DNA from: an uncultured Spirochaetaceae bacterium
GTDB lineage: Bacteria; Spirochaetota; Spirochaetia; Sphaerochaetales; Sphaerochaetaceae
Length of the DNA stretch: 64,000 bases
Assembly (NCBI GenBank): GCA_944392985.1
Contig: CALXYL010000008.1
Span: forward strand, 1-64,000
Direction: 5' to 3'
The translations under genes were made by a program, and so were the position numbers. Shown here one piece after another: positions 51,765 to 60,714 of this stretch (its first letter is position 1; each line of letters begins with the position of its first letter). The notes under the pieces are model-generated. The model did not search any database. It saw only the letters and a program-made list of their open reading frames with translations, and was not told the origin of the DNA.

Positions 51765-54014
51765 ATGATCAGCGTTTCAAATGGATTGTTCCATCTGCGT
51801 ACAGAGCATACATCGTATCTGATGCGCACCACGGATACCGGGCATCTAGTGCATCTCTCATATGGTGCTGCCATCCATGATACGACAGGGTGGGAGCTGC
51901 TTGAGGAGAAGGGTGCGGTTCTTTCAACAGTGCCTTACTGGGATGAGGAGCATGAACACCTCTATCCTGGAAATATGCTGCAGGAGTATCCGACTCCTGA
52001 CAGGGGGGATGCGCGCCCTCCAGCTATTGCCGTTGAATATGGAAGCGGATCGCTGACACTCGATCTGAAGGTCATCGGCAGCCGTGTGATGAAGGGAAAG
52101 GATCTGTCCTTCCCTGCCCACGCCCTTCCTTACGATTCAACTGAAACACTGGAGATAGAGCTTTCAGACAGGCTGCTTCCGATCATGGTCACATTGCGTT
52201 ACACCGTTTATCCCGAGTGCGATGTGATCCTTCGTTCGGCAAGGATAGCAAATGGCACTGGAAACCCTGTGATCATCAGGGAAGCTGCATCCCTTTCCCT
52301 TGATATCCCGTCAGATGGCTGGAAGCTGCATAGCTTCGATGGAGCATGGGCAAGGGAACGGCATGAGAATGTCCGTCCTCTGCTTCCAGGCACTGTGGTG
52401 ATAGACAGCCGCCTTGGCTGCTCCGGCAACGAGCATAACCCATTGATTTACCTTGAGAATGAGAGGGGTGAGGTATATGGCTTCAATCTCATCTACTCCG
52501 GCAATCACCGAGAGACAGTCTCCGTCTCCCCATTCGGCAGGACACGGGTCACGCAGGGGATCAATCCCTTCCTTTTCTCCTGGAAGCTCATGCCAGGGGA
52601 ATCCTTTGAGACTCCCGAGGCGATAATGACTTATTCCGGGGATGGGATCGAAAGCGCAGCCCAGTCATTCCACAGCTTCATACGCACTTCAATCGTCAGG
52701 GGATTCTGGAAGGATCGTGAGCGTCCTGTGCTGATAAACAACTGGGAAGCCACGTACTTTGATTTCACCGAGGAGCGTCTGCTTGAGCTTGCTGATGAGG
52801 CGGCGGCGCTTGGGATAGAGCTTTTTGTCCTCGATGATGGATGGTTTGGGCATCGCAGGGATGACAGGCGTGGGCTAGGGGACTGGTGGCCCCAGCCTGA
52901 AAGGCTTCCTGATGGGCTTGAGGGACTTTCAGAGAAGATCCGAAGCCGTGGATTGCTCTTCGGCATCTGGGTGGAACCGGAGATGATCAGCATCGACTCC
53001 GATCTGTACAGGCAGCATCCGGACTGGGTCATCGCACAGCCTGGACGGGATCCTCTTCCATGCCGCCATCAGTTCGTGCTTGATCTATCGCGGACGGAGG
53101 TTCGTGAGTATCTTTTCCGTTGTCTCTCCGAAGTGTTCGAGAAGGGATCGGTATCCTATGTGAAATGGGATATGAACAGAACCATCACCGATACATTCTC
53201 CTCCGATTCATCAGTGCGGTTGCAGGGAGAGGTGCAGCATCGGTACATCCTTGGGCTTTATGATCTTATGGGCAGGCTCGCTGAGGCCTTTCCCGGAATC
53301 CTTTTCGAGGGGTGTGCATCAGGCGGCAACCGCTATGATCTAGGAATGCTGTGCTTCATGCCCCAGATCTGGACGAGCGACAATACCGATGTCCATGACC
53401 GTGTTGGAATCGAGGAGGGAACGCTCAGAGGCTATCCGCAGTCGACGATGGGCGCCCATGTCTCCGCATCCCCCGGGCATCAGAGCATGAGGGTGAGCCG
53501 CATCGATAGCCGCTTTGCAGTCGCCGCATTCGGTGTGCTTGGTTATGAGCTGGATCTGACAAAGCTGGACGATGAGGACAAGGAGGCCATAAAGCGGCAG
53601 ATATGCTTCTATAAGAAGTACAGAAAGATCCTGCAGCAGGGGCGTTTCTCATCGCTCCACGTCTCCCGCAATCAGAGGTTCTGGTATTCATCGCTTGGCA
53701 GCACGGCGATCGCGGTGGAGATACAGACACTGAATGAGGTCCATACAGGACGATGTGACCGCCTCGTCTATCCTGACGCATATGAGAGCAAGCGCTATCG
53801 CGTGACTGCTGTCAGGGAAAGCATCCCTGGTCTTGGGATGAGCGAGGAGTTCTCTGTCTGTGCCAGCGGGACAATACTCAGGAAGTATGGCATCGCACTT
53901 GCCCCTCAGTTCACTGGAAATGGAGTTTCAGCAGAGACAAGGGTACTGGGGGATTTCGGTTCAAGGATGTACATCATAGAGGAGGAGAAGGATGAAGGCG
54001 CTTGCATTCGGTGA
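51765..54014 (+). CDS. Alpha-galactosidase, GH36
   Basis: The 749-residue enzyme removes alpha-linked galactose, for example from raffinose or melibiose. The barrel motifs are LFVLDDGWFGHRRDDRRGLG near residue 355, the nucleophile in YVKWDMNR near 466, FEGCASGGNRYDLGM and the acid/base aspartate in TSDNTD near 537. It has no signal peptide, so it acts on imported sugars. It overlaps the kinase gene by 23 bases. No transporter gene is adjacent. Confidence 0.95.
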   Translation: MISVSNGLFHLRTEHTSYLMRTTDTGHLVHLSYGAAIHDTTGWELLEEKGAVLSTVPYWDEEHEHLYPGNMLQEYPTPDRGDARPPAIAVEYGSGSLTLDLKVIGSRVMKGKDLSFPAHALPYDSTETLEIELSDRLLPIMVTLRYTVYPECDVILRSARIANGTGNPVIIREAASLSLDIPSDGWKLHSFDGAWARERHENVRPLLPGTVVIDSRLGCSGNEHNPLIYLENERGEVYGFNLIYSGNHRETVSVSPFGRTRVTQGINPFLFSWKLMPGESFETPEAIMTYSGDGIESAAQSFHSFIRTSIVRGFWKDRERPVLINNWEATYFDFTEERLLELADEAAALGIELFVLDDGWFGHRRDDRRGLGDWWPQPERLPDGLEGLSEKIRSRGLLFGIWVEPEMISIDSDLYRQHPDWVIAQPGRDPLPCRHQFVLDLSRTEVREYLFRCLSEVFEKGSVSYVKWDMNRTITDTFSSDSSVRLQGEVQHRYILGLYDLMGRLAEAFPGILFEGCASGGNRYDLGMLCFMPQIWTSDNTDVHDRVGIEEGTLRGYPQSTMGAHVSASPGHQSMRVSRIDSRFAVAAFGVLGYELDLTKLDDEDKEAIKRQICFYKKYRKILQQGRFSSLHVSRNQRFWYSSLGSTAIAVEIQTLNEVHTGRCDRLVYPDAYESKRYRVTAVRESIPGLGMSEEFSVCASGTILRKYGIALAPQFTGNGVSAETRVLGDFGSRMYIIEEEKDEGACIR

Positions 54015-54864
54015 GATGCTATGGGATGTATATGGAAGCGAGCGTACGCTCGGCGGTGCTCCACTGAACGTGCTTGGGCATCTTTCGCTTCTCGGATGCG
54101 GATGTTCCATCGTTAGCGCGGTCGGCGGTGACGAGCTTGGACGCATGACTCTTGAAGCGCTTGACGGGATGGGGATCTCCCGCCGTTACGTCCGGCTGTC
54201 GCCATATCCGACAGGCAGGGCAGATGTCACATTGATCGATGGGCATCCATCATACACATTCAATGATCCTGCCGCCTGGGATGATATCATCCTGGAAGAG
54301 GAGGATCTCGACAGTATCGCATCCACCCGCTATTCCTCATTCATCTTCGGTACCCTCGCATCGCGTGGTTCCGTGTCTGGATCGACGCTCTCGTCCATTC
54401 TGGAGGTCATCAATGCTGATGAGATCTTCTTCGATGCGAATCTCCGTCAGCGCTTCTACAGCAGGGAGATCCTTGAAAAAGGATTCTCCCATGCCTCCAC
54501 AGTCAAGATGAGCGACGAGGAGACACGCCCGATTTCAGAGCTGATGGGTGTCACTGAAGCCGATCTGCCTCGCTTCCTTCTTGATCGGTATGGCATCAGA
54601 CGTGTCATCGTGACCCTTGGCAGCCGGGGATCTGTCTGCTTTGAAGGTGACAGGGTGCACCATGCAGGATCCGCTGTTGCCGCTGCCATCGATACCGTCG
54701 GTGCGGGCGACAGCTTCTCCGCCGCATTCCTTTTCTCCATCGCTTCTGGATCAGATGTTGATACTGCGATGAACCGTGCATCTGTCCTGGCTTCCTATGT
54801 CGTCTCGCATCGCGGGGCTATACCTCCATATGACGATGCATTGAGGGAGAGCCTCGGCCTCTAG
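53992..54864 (+). CDS. PfkB-family sugar kinase (fructokinase-like)
   Basis: The 290-residue ribokinase-type enzyme has an N-terminal FGEMLWDVYGSERTLGGAPLN, a middle FFDANLRQRFYS and the catalytic DTVGAGDSFSAAFLF near the C-terminus. Pairing with an alpha-galactosidase suggests it phosphorylates fructose freed from raffinose-type sugars. It starts inside the end of the GH36 gene with AGGAGGAG before the ATG. Confidence 0.9.
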   Translation: MKALAFGEMLWDVYGSERTLGGAPLNVLGHLSLLGCGCSIVSAVGGDELGRMTLEALDGMGISRRYVRLSPYPTGRADVTLIDGHPSYTFNDPAAWDDIILEEEDLDSIASTRYSSFIFGTLASRGSVSGSTLSSILEVINADEIFFDANLRQRFYSREILEKGFSHASTVKMSDEETRPISELMGVTEADLPRFLLDRYGIRRVIVTLGSRGSVCFEGDRVHHAGSAVAAAIDTVGAGDSFSAAFLFSIASGSDVDTAMNRASVLASYVVSHRGAIPPYDDALRESLGL

Positions 54865-54909
54865 CCATGTTCCCGATCCTTGGCTATCTTCTTGTCCGAG
54901 GAGTTCATC

Positions 54910-55644
54910 ATGCTTGAACTGAGGAATATATGCTGGTCCACGCCAGAAGGGAATCCGGTGCTGCGCGATGTCTCGCTTTCATTCGCTGAAAAGGGACTTG
55001 TCGTGATCACAGGACCAAACGGCGGAGGAAAGACGACGCTCGCGAAGATCATAGCGGGCATCGAGCGCCCGGAGAGCGGCCAGCTGCTGCTTTCCGGCGA
55101 GGATATAACGGATCTTGATGTGACTGAAAGGGCGAGGAAGGGCATCAGCTACGCCTTCCAGCAGCCTGTCAGATTCAAGGGAATCACAGTGCGCGGCCTT
55201 CTGGAGATCGCTGCAGGAGGGCGCCTTGATGAGAAGTCGCTCTGCGCGCTTCTATCGAAAGTCGGCCTCTGTGCGCGTGATTACGAGGACAGGGAGGTCA
55301 ACGCTTCCCTTTCTGGAGGTGAGATAAAGCGCGTCGAGATCGCTTCCGTGCTTGCGCGAGGCGGACGTATATCGATTTTCGATGAACCGGAAGCGGGAAT
55401 AGACCTCTGGTCGTTCTCCGGCCTTATTGAGGCGTTCCAGGAGATAAAGCGCTCATCGGAGCGGACTGAGATCATCATCTCCCATCAGGAGAGGATACTT
55501 GAGGTTGCAGACAGGATAGTCGTCATAGAGAACGGACGCGTTGAACGGGATGGGACAAGGGATGAAGTGCTGCCGTATCTTATATCGGCATCGCGCTGCC
55601 CAGTATGTCCTAATCCCACAGTAAGGAGCAGAGGCAATGAATAA
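54910..55644 (+). CDS. smsC: SufC-like ATPase of a minimal SMS iron-sulfur system
   Basis: The 244-residue ABC ATPase resembles SufC: Walker A TGPNGGGKTTLAK, Q-loop region ISYAFQQPVRF, signature SLSGGEIKRVEIASVLARGG and Walker B ISIFDEPEAGIDLWSF. It powers cluster assembly on the next gene product, which it overlaps by 8 bases. No sufS, sufU or sufE gene follows. The pair matches the two-component SmsCB layout reported in archaea and deep-branching bacteria. Confidence 0.85.
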   Translation: MLELRNICWSTPEGNPVLRDVSLSFAEKGLVVITGPNGGGKTTLAKIIAGIERPESGQLLLSGEDITDLDVTERARKGISYAFQQPVRFKGITVRGLLEIAAGGRLDEKSLCALLSKVGLCARDYEDREVNASLSGGEIKRVEIASVLARGGRISIFDEPEAGIDLWSFSGLIEAFQEIKRSSERTEIIISHQERILEVADRIVVIENGRVERDGTRDEVLPYLISASRCPVCPNPTVRSRGNE

Positions 55645-56554
55645 GACGACGGAGGAGATTCTGAGGATCGTTTCTGACTGGAAGGGCTCCTTCTGCGGGG
55701 CATACTCCATCAGGGAGGATGGCAAGGGCATTGCCAGGATGAGCACGGAGCATGTGCATATCACGCCGAAGGAGGATAAGCCGGGGCTGGATATCGTGAT
55801 CGATGATGGTACAAAGGGCGAAAGCCTTGCGATTCCCGCCTGTGTGACCCATGGGGATGTCGATGATCTTGTCTACAATGATTTCTTCATAGGAAATGAC
55901 TGTGATGTGACCATCATTGCAGGCTGCGGTGTGCACACTCAGACAGGAGAGGCTGCCAGGCATAGCGGTATCCATCGCTTCTTCATCAAGGACAGGTCGA
56001 AGGTAAGGTATCTGGAGAAGCATATCGGGCTTGGGAATGGAACAGGTGAGAAATCAATCGATCCTGTGACCGAGGTCGTTCTTGGGGAGGACAGCCTCCT
56101 TGATATGGAGACTTCCCAGATTGGAGGGGTGACACGCACAAGGAGAGTGACGAAGGGCATCGTCGGCAAGGGCAGTAGCCTGATCGTGCATGAGCGTCTG
56201 ATGACGGAGAAGGATGAGACCGCTTCGACTGAGTTCTCCGTCGATATGAATGGAGAGGGGAGCTCTGTGGATCTCATCTCCCGCTCTGTCGCAAAGGATG
56301 ATTCCTTCCAGGAGTTCCGGTCAGTGATCCACGGCAATGCTCCATGCTCTGGGCACAGCGAATGCGATGCGATCATCACTGGCAACGGAAGGGTGAGCGC
56401 CTCTCCTCAGCTTGATGCCGCATGCATTGATGCATCCCTTATCCATGAAGCGGCTATCGGGAAGATTGCTGGCGAGCAGCTTCTGAAGCTCAGGACATTC
56501 GGACTGACAGAGGAGGAGGCGGAGGCGAGGATCATAGAGGGATTCCTGCGCTGA
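55637..56554 (+). CDS. smsB: SufB/SufD-like scaffold of a minimal SMS system
   Basis: The 305-residue protein has the SufBD beta-helix core (FIGNDCDVTIIAGCGVHTQ, SSLIVHERLMTEKDETA) and the C-terminal HSECDAIITGNGRVSASPQLDA, then LTEEEAEARIIEGFL. SufB is usually over 450 residues; this short form is typical of SmsB. Several cysteines (in VIAGCG, APCSGHSEC) could hold the cluster. Its stop lies one base from the end of the SRP-like RNA gene on the other strand. Confidence 0.87.
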   Translation: MNKTTEEILRIVSDWKGSFCGAYSIREDGKGIARMSTEHVHITPKEDKPGLDIVIDDGTKGESLAIPACVTHGDVDDLVYNDFFIGNDCDVTIIAGCGVHTQTGEAARHSGIHRFFIKDRSKVRYLEKHIGLGNGTGEKSIDPVTEVVLGEDSLLDMETSQIGGVTRTRRVTKGIVGKGSSLIVHERLMTEKDETASTEFSVDMNGEGSSVDLISRSVAKDDSFQEFRSVIHGNAPCSGHSECDAIITGNGRVSASPQLDAACIDASLIHEAAIGKIAGEQLLKLRTFGLTEEEAEARIIEGFLR

Positions 56555-56555
56555 G

Positions 56556-56637
56556 TGGTGGAGACGGAGGGAATCGAACCCTCTGAGCAAAGCTTCCATT
56601 CAGGACCTGACCCGCTCCTGGACCTCCAGACGCCCCC
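56556..56637 (-). ncRNA. ffs: SRP (4.5S-like) RNA with tRNA-like termini
   Basis: The 82-base minus-strand RNA contains GGGTCAGGTCC (56613-56603) and GGAAGC (56597-56592). Together they rebuild most of the Ffh-binding loop of SRP domain IV: C-G, C-G, U-A, then G.A, G.G and A.C pairs. The apical loop is UGAAU instead of GGAA. The outer parts look like tRNA: the first seven bases pair with the seven before ACCA, a 17-base T-arm (56583-56567) carries TTCGATT, and a short D-arm-like hairpin CTGG-AGGT-CCAG is present. A TATGAT box lies upstream (56655-56650). No anticodon is visible. Confidence 0.6.
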
Positions 56638-56721
56638 TTTCATGAGAGTATCATATTTTCAGCGAATTAACGGCGTGGCAATGTGGATTTCATTGCCATG
56701 CGCTTCACTGTTGGCGTGAGA

Positions 56722-57291
56722 ATGATCAGCCACGTAAAACTAGCACTGCACGTCATGTCCCGCTATCCTTTCGGGGTGCTTGGGAGCCTCGCTTATATCT
56801 TCGGGAATATAGAACCGGATCTCTGCTTCACTTCATACTTTTTCGGCATCGTGCCGGGGGATGAAGGAAGAGGCCACAGCTTCACTACAGCCCTTATGCG
56901 CATTGCAAGGATGGAGAACAGGATAGTGTCAGGCGGGATCGTTGCAGCGTATACGCTGGGGAAGATTACACACTATGCTTCAGATGCCTTCACTTATCCT
57001 CACAATACCGCTCTCTTCAAGGGCAGCCTGAAGGAGCATATGGTTTACGAGCGCGCTCTGGATAGGGCTCTGCTGCCATACATTCTTTCCGCAGCAGAAG
57101 TAGAGGCCCTCCCTGTCGATAGTGCCTCATCCCTTGTCAGGAAGCTCCATTGCCGCTATGAGAGGAACAGTCCATCGCTGGAGAATGATCTCTCGCACAT
57201 CCTCTCTGCATCCCTTGCTCTCCGCACTTCATTCAGCTTTGCTGCATTCAGAAGGAAGGCTCTTGGCGGCATGTGGCTTCCTCGGCTATGA
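56722..57291 (+). CDS. Zinc-dependent phospholipase C-like / S1-P1-fold protein
   Basis: The 189-residue protein has the zinc-ligand pattern of the phospholipase C / nuclease superfamily: GNIEPDLCF near residue 29, a histidine in DEGRGHSF, TLGKITHYASDAFTYPHN with the HxxxD motif, and HMVYERALD. There is no signal peptide in this start choice. ATG 56722 is used; GTG 56683 is possible. The stop overlaps the ACT-domain gene. Confidence 0.72.
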   Translation: MISHVKLALHVMSRYPFGVLGSLAYIFGNIEPDLCFTSYFFGIVPGDEGRGHSFTTALMRIARMENRIVSGGIVAAYTLGKITHYASDAFTYPHNTALFKGSLKEHMVYERALDRALLPYILSAAEVEALPVDSASSLVRKLHCRYERNSPSLENDLSHILSASLALRTSFSFAAFRRKALGGMWLPRL

Positions 57292-57572
57292 TGCCGGGTA
57301 TGGGAAAATCAATTATAACGGTAGTCGGCCGCGATCAGGTCGGAATCATCGCAAAGGTCTGCACCTATCTTGCAGAGAGCAATGTCAATATCCTGGATAT
57401 AAGCCAGACGATTGTCGATGGCTTCTTCAATATGATGATGATCTGTGACTCCAACAATGCGAGCAAGGATTTCCTTGTGCTCTCTGAGGAGCTTGATGAG
57501 CTTGGCCACAGTCTCGGCTGCATCATAAAGCTCCAGAGGGAGGAGATCTTCGACAGCATGCAGAGGATATGA
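57291..57572 (+). CDS. ACT-domain protein, UPF0237
   Basis: The 93-residue protein is a tandem-ready ACT domain: [46 protein letters not shown]0237 proteins sit beside UPF0210 proteins in many anaerobes and probably sense an amino acid or other ligand. ATG 57291 overlaps the previous stop (TGATG); ATG 57300 would give the more usual N-terminus. It overlaps the UPF0210 gene by 4 bases. Confidence 0.88.
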   Translation: MPGMGKSIITVVGRDQVGIIAKVCTYLAESNVNILDISQTIVDGFFNMMMICDSNNASKDFLVLSEELDELGHSLGCIIKLQREEIFDSMQRI

Positions 57573-58939
57573 CGATGATCAATCTCAATGAAGTCATAGA
57601 GACCAATACGATGATAGAGAAGGAGAATCTCGATGTGAGGACGATCACGCTCGGGATCTCCCTTCTGGACTGCATCTCGGATTCAGTTGAAAAGCTATGC
57701 GGGAATATCCACAGGAAGATCGTCACTGTTGCCCGGGATCTTGTGCATACCGGTGAGGAGATCGAGAGGGAGTATGCAATCCCTGTCGTGAACAAGAGGA
57801 TATCCGTCACGCCGATTGGCATCATAGGCGCTGCAGCCTGCCGTACCGCTGATGATTTCGTGCGCATCGCAAAGGCGCTTGACAAGGCCGCGGCGGAGGT
57901 TGGCGTCAATTTCCTCGGTGGCTACTCAGCCCTCTCTGTCAAAGGGATGACAGATGCTGAGCGCCTTCTCATCGAGTCTATTCCTGAAGCCCTTTCGCAG
58001 ACTGAGCGCATATGCTCTTCCGTAGCTGTCGGCTCTACAAAGACAGGCATCAACATGGATGCTGTCGCACTGATGGGCCGGATCATAAAGGAGACTGCAC
58101 AGAAGACTGCGGAACGTGATTCAATCGGCTGCGCGAAGCTCGTTGTGTTCTGCAATGCCCCCGATGACAATCCATTCATGGCGGGAGCTTTCCATGGAGT
58201 GACTGAAACCGATGCTGTGATCAATGTCGGTGTAAGCGGTCCGGGAGTCATCAAGCATGCGCTTGAAGGAGTGAAGGGCGAGGATTTTGAGGTCCTTGCG
58301 GAGACTGTGAAGAGGACAGCCTTCAAGATAACAAGGCTTGGACAGCTTGTCGCAAAGGAAGCATCGAGACGGCTTGGCATCCCATTCGGCATAGTCGATC
58401 TTTCGCTTGCTCCGACGCCGGCTGTCGGGGACAGCATCTCCGATATACTTGAGCTGATGGGGCTGGAGAGGACTGGCGCTCCAGGCACTACAGCTGCCCT
58501 TGCGCTTCTCAATGACCAGGTGAAGAAGGGTGGATTGATGGCATCCAGCTATGTCGGAGGACTGAGCGGCTCCTTCATACCTGTCAGTGAGGATCAGGGG
58601 ATGATCAATGCTGTCAATGCCGGGGCGCTTACGATCGAGAAGCTGGAGGCTATGACATGCATCTGCTCGGTAGGACTCGATATGATCGCGATTCCCGGGG
58701 ATACAAAGGCTTCGACGATATCAGGGATCATCGCCGATGAGATGGCAATCGGCATGGTTAACCAGAAAACGACTGCCGTGCGCCTGATTCCTGTGATTGG
58801 AAAGGGAGTAGGGGACAGCGCCGTGTTCGGAGGGCTTCTCGGCTATGCTCCGATCATGCCAGTAAGCCGCTTCTCCTGCGATGATTTCATCGCGCGCGGT
58901 GGCCGTATCCCCGCACCTGTTCATAGTTTCAGGAACTGA
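57569..58939 (+). CDS. PFL family protein, UPF0210 (DUF711)
   Basis: The 456-residue protein matches UPF0210: the N-terminal [50 protein letters not shown] and [18 protein letters not shown]. The fold is distantly related to glycyl-radical enzymes, but the function is unknown. It is coupled to the ACT protein gene, so the two probably act as a ligand sensor and enzyme or effector. Confidence 0.92.
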   Translation: MTMINLNEVIETNTMIEKENLDVRTITLGISLLDCISDSVEKLCGNIHRKIVTVARDLVHTGEEIEREYAIPVVNKRISVTPIGIIGAAACRTADDFVRIAKALDKAAAEVGVNFLGGYSALSVKGMTDAERLLIESIPEALSQTERICSSVAVGSTKTGINMDAVALMGRIIKETAQKTAERDSIGCAKLVVFCNAPDDNPFMAGAFHGVTETDAVINVGVSGPGVIKHALEGVKGEDFEVLAETVKRTAFKITRLGQLVAKEASRRLGIPFGIVDLSLAPTPAVGDSISDILELMGLERTGAPGTTAALALLNDQVKKGGLMASSYVGGLSGSFIPVSEDQGMINAVNAGALTIEKLEAMTCICSVGLDMIAIPGDTKASTISGIIADEMAIGMVNQKTTAVRLIPVIGKGVGDSAVFGGLLGYAPIMPVSRFSCDDFIARGGRIPAPVHSFRN

Positions 58940-58961
58940 AAAGGGGGCATAGGCCCCCTTT
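58940..58961 (+). terminator. Terminator after the UPF0210 gene
   Basis: AAAGGGGGC (58940-58948) and GCCCCCTTT (58953-58961) form a perfect 9-bp stem with a 4-base loop directly after the stop. The A-rich left side also makes it usable for the leftward lipoprotein gene. Confidence 0.8.
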
Positions 58962-59002
58962 CTCAGAATAGGAATACAGCAGCTTCAGAGCTTTCCGAAT
59001 AT

Positions 59003-59371
59003 CTAAAAGCTCACAAAGGTTTCTGCTTCCGGGTACTTATCGACAATCTTCCCGGTAAGTTCATCCAACGATTCCATATCAAGCGAGAGCGCAGTCAAAA
59101 AGAACATGCCACCTGCATAGTTCATTCCTGCATCCTCGATTTCCTCTTCAGTATCCGCTTCCTTCAGTAGCTGCTTGCCGGTTTTCACTTCATCCTCGAT
59201 ATCAGCCTTCTCTTCCTTTGACATCGTGCTGCCATAGGCGTCGAAGAGAGCCTCCTTCGATTCTTCGAGGATGTATGAATACATCTCCCTTGCCCTGTCC
59301 ATTGCCTTCTCTTCCTCGCTCTTGCACGAGACGAGCGAAAGAAGGATGAGGACAGTGCACATCACTGCCAT
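59003..59371 (-). CDS. Small lipoprotein, unknown
   Basis: The 122-residue protein has a lipoprotein signal ending LSLVSC at residue 16, then an acidic helical domain (EEKAMDRAREMYSYILEESKE). From ATG 59371 the signal lacks positive charges. The only good ribosome site, GGGAGG (59394-59389), lies five bases before an in-frame ATT at 59383, which would add Ile-Arg-Arg-Ile and give a normal signal peptide. An AUU start is therefore possible. Confidence 0.7.
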   Translation of the reverse strand: MAVMCTVLILLSLVSCKSEEEKAMDRAREMYSYILEESKEALFDAYGSTMSKEEKADIEDEVKTGKQLLKEADTEEEIEDAGMNYAGGMFFLTALSLDMESLDELTGKIVDKYPEAETFVSF

Positions 59372-59413
59372 GATTCTTCTAATACAGACCTCCCACGTTG
59401 TGTGATACCCGGA

Positions 59414-59890
59414 TTATAATTCCTGTTCTGTCCGGTCCTCAAGGTATTTTCTGACATCCTCCCCATGGGTCGCCGTATTGACCTTGCGGAAGATCTTCCC
59501 GATTGTTCCGTCGGGCGAGATGATGAACGTTTTCCTGATTACTCCTGTCGTGCGCTTCCCGTACATCATTTTCTCGCCATAGGCATCGTAGCGCTCCATC
59601 ACCCCATGGTCTGGATCGGAGAGGAGCATGAATGGCAGGGCGTGCTTCTCCCTGAACTTCCTGTGCGATGCCTCGCCGTCAGGGCTTATCCCGATCACAA
59701 TGGCATCCAGAGCCCTCAGGTCATCGATCGTGTCCCTGAACGAGCATGCTTCCTTCGTGCATCCTGATGTGTTGTCCTTTGGGTAGAAATACAGCACGAC
59801 AGTGCTTCCTCTGAACGACGAGAGCGTCACCTCTGACCCATCATCGGCACCTAGTGTGAAATCAGGTGCCTGCATTCCTTCTTCAAGCAT
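59414..59890 (-). CDS. bcp: Peroxiredoxin Bcp
   Basis: The 158-residue thiol peroxidase reduces peroxides. It has APDFTLGADDGSEVTLSSF, the peroxidatic cysteine in FYPKDNTSGCTKEACSFRD and the resolving cysteine five residues on (1-Cys/atypical 2-Cys Bcp). ATG 59890 has GGAGG six bases away; the frame extends to ATG 59908 without such support. Confidence 0.94.
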   Translation of the reverse strand: MLEEGMQAPDFTLGADDGSEVTLSSFRGSTVVLYFYPKDNTSGCTKEACSFRDTIDDLRALDAIVIGISPDGEASHRKFREKHALPFMLLSDPDHGVMERYDAYGEKMMYGKRTTGVIRKTFIISPDGTIGKIFRKVNTATHGEDVRKYLEDRTEQEL

Positions 59891-60006
59891 AGTTTCCTCC
59901 ATTTCCATGATTGTACCCTGTTTCTGTTTTATTGATGAAGAAACATGTTCCCATTTGCCTCATGGCTTTCCTGTAGGGTATATTATGATAAGAAAGGAGT
60001 TTTTCC

Positions 60007-60714
60007 ATGAATGAAAGGAAATCAATAATACTGAGGGATGTCCATCTCAGGGAGAATGCCCTGACGAAGAATGTCTACCTCTGGATGATACTCGGGCTTG
60101 CCATCACGGCAGGGGTCTCATACCTTTCAGCGACATCGGTTGCTATCATCAATTTCGTTTATTCAAAACCGCTTGTGACGATCGCGATCTTCATCGCCCA
60201 GATCGTGCTTGTGATGGTGCTTTCATCACGAGTCGAGGGGCTTTCCACAGGAGCTGCAATAGGGATCTTCATCGGCTATTCGGCGCTGACTGGGCTGACG
60301 CTTTCCTCCGTGTTCCTGGCTTATACCAGAACCTCTATCGCAATCGCATTCGTTTCGGCGCTCTCTGTCTTTGTCGGCGGTGCGCTCTACGGCGCGATCA
60401 CCAAAAAGGATCTCAGAAGCATGGGCGGCTATCTTACAATGGGCCTCTTCGGCCTGATAATCGCCTCGCTTCTCAATTTCCTCTTTGCTTCCTCAGCGCT
60501 TGATCTGGTTATCTCAGTCGTTGGCGTCGTGCTTTTCACAGGTCTCACAGCCTGGGATGCCCAGCGCATCGCGGCAATGAACCAGGCGTATGGCTCGGAG
60601 ATGACGAATGAGGAACTGACGAAGATCGGAATCCTTGGAGCGCTTGATCTCTATCTCGATTTCATCAACATCTTCCTCTATCTCGTGAGGATCGTCGGAA
60701 GAAGTGACAACTAA
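60007..60714 (+). CDS. Bax inhibitor-1 / YccA family membrane protein
   Basis: The 235-residue protein has seven helices and the UPF0005 signature: LTGLTLSSVFLAYT, a conserved helix ending in FTGLTAWDAQRIA and a C-terminal LDLYLDFINIFLYLVRIVG. Bacterial members may be calcium channels or membrane-protease modulators. GAAAGGAG precedes the ATG. It overlaps the pseudouridine synthase gene by 11 bases. Confidence 0.93.
   Translation: MNERKSIILRDVHLRENALTKNVYLWMILGLAITAGVSYLSATSVAIINFVYSKPLVTIAIFIAQIVLVMVLSSRVEGLSTGAAIGIFIGYSALTGLTLSSVFLAYTRTSIAIAFVSALSVFVGGALYGAITKKDLRSMGGYLTMGLFGLIIASLLNFLFASSALDLVISVVGVVLFTGLTAWDAQRIAAMNQAYGSEMTNEELTKIGILGALDLYLDFINIFLYLVRIVGRSDN

Noticed and set aside
56556-56637. 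An ordinary tRNA gene (for example serine or selenocysteine)
   Set aside because: The T-arm and acceptor fit, but there is no D-loop GG or A14 pattern, no 7-base anticodon loop, and the centre matches SRP domain IV instead.
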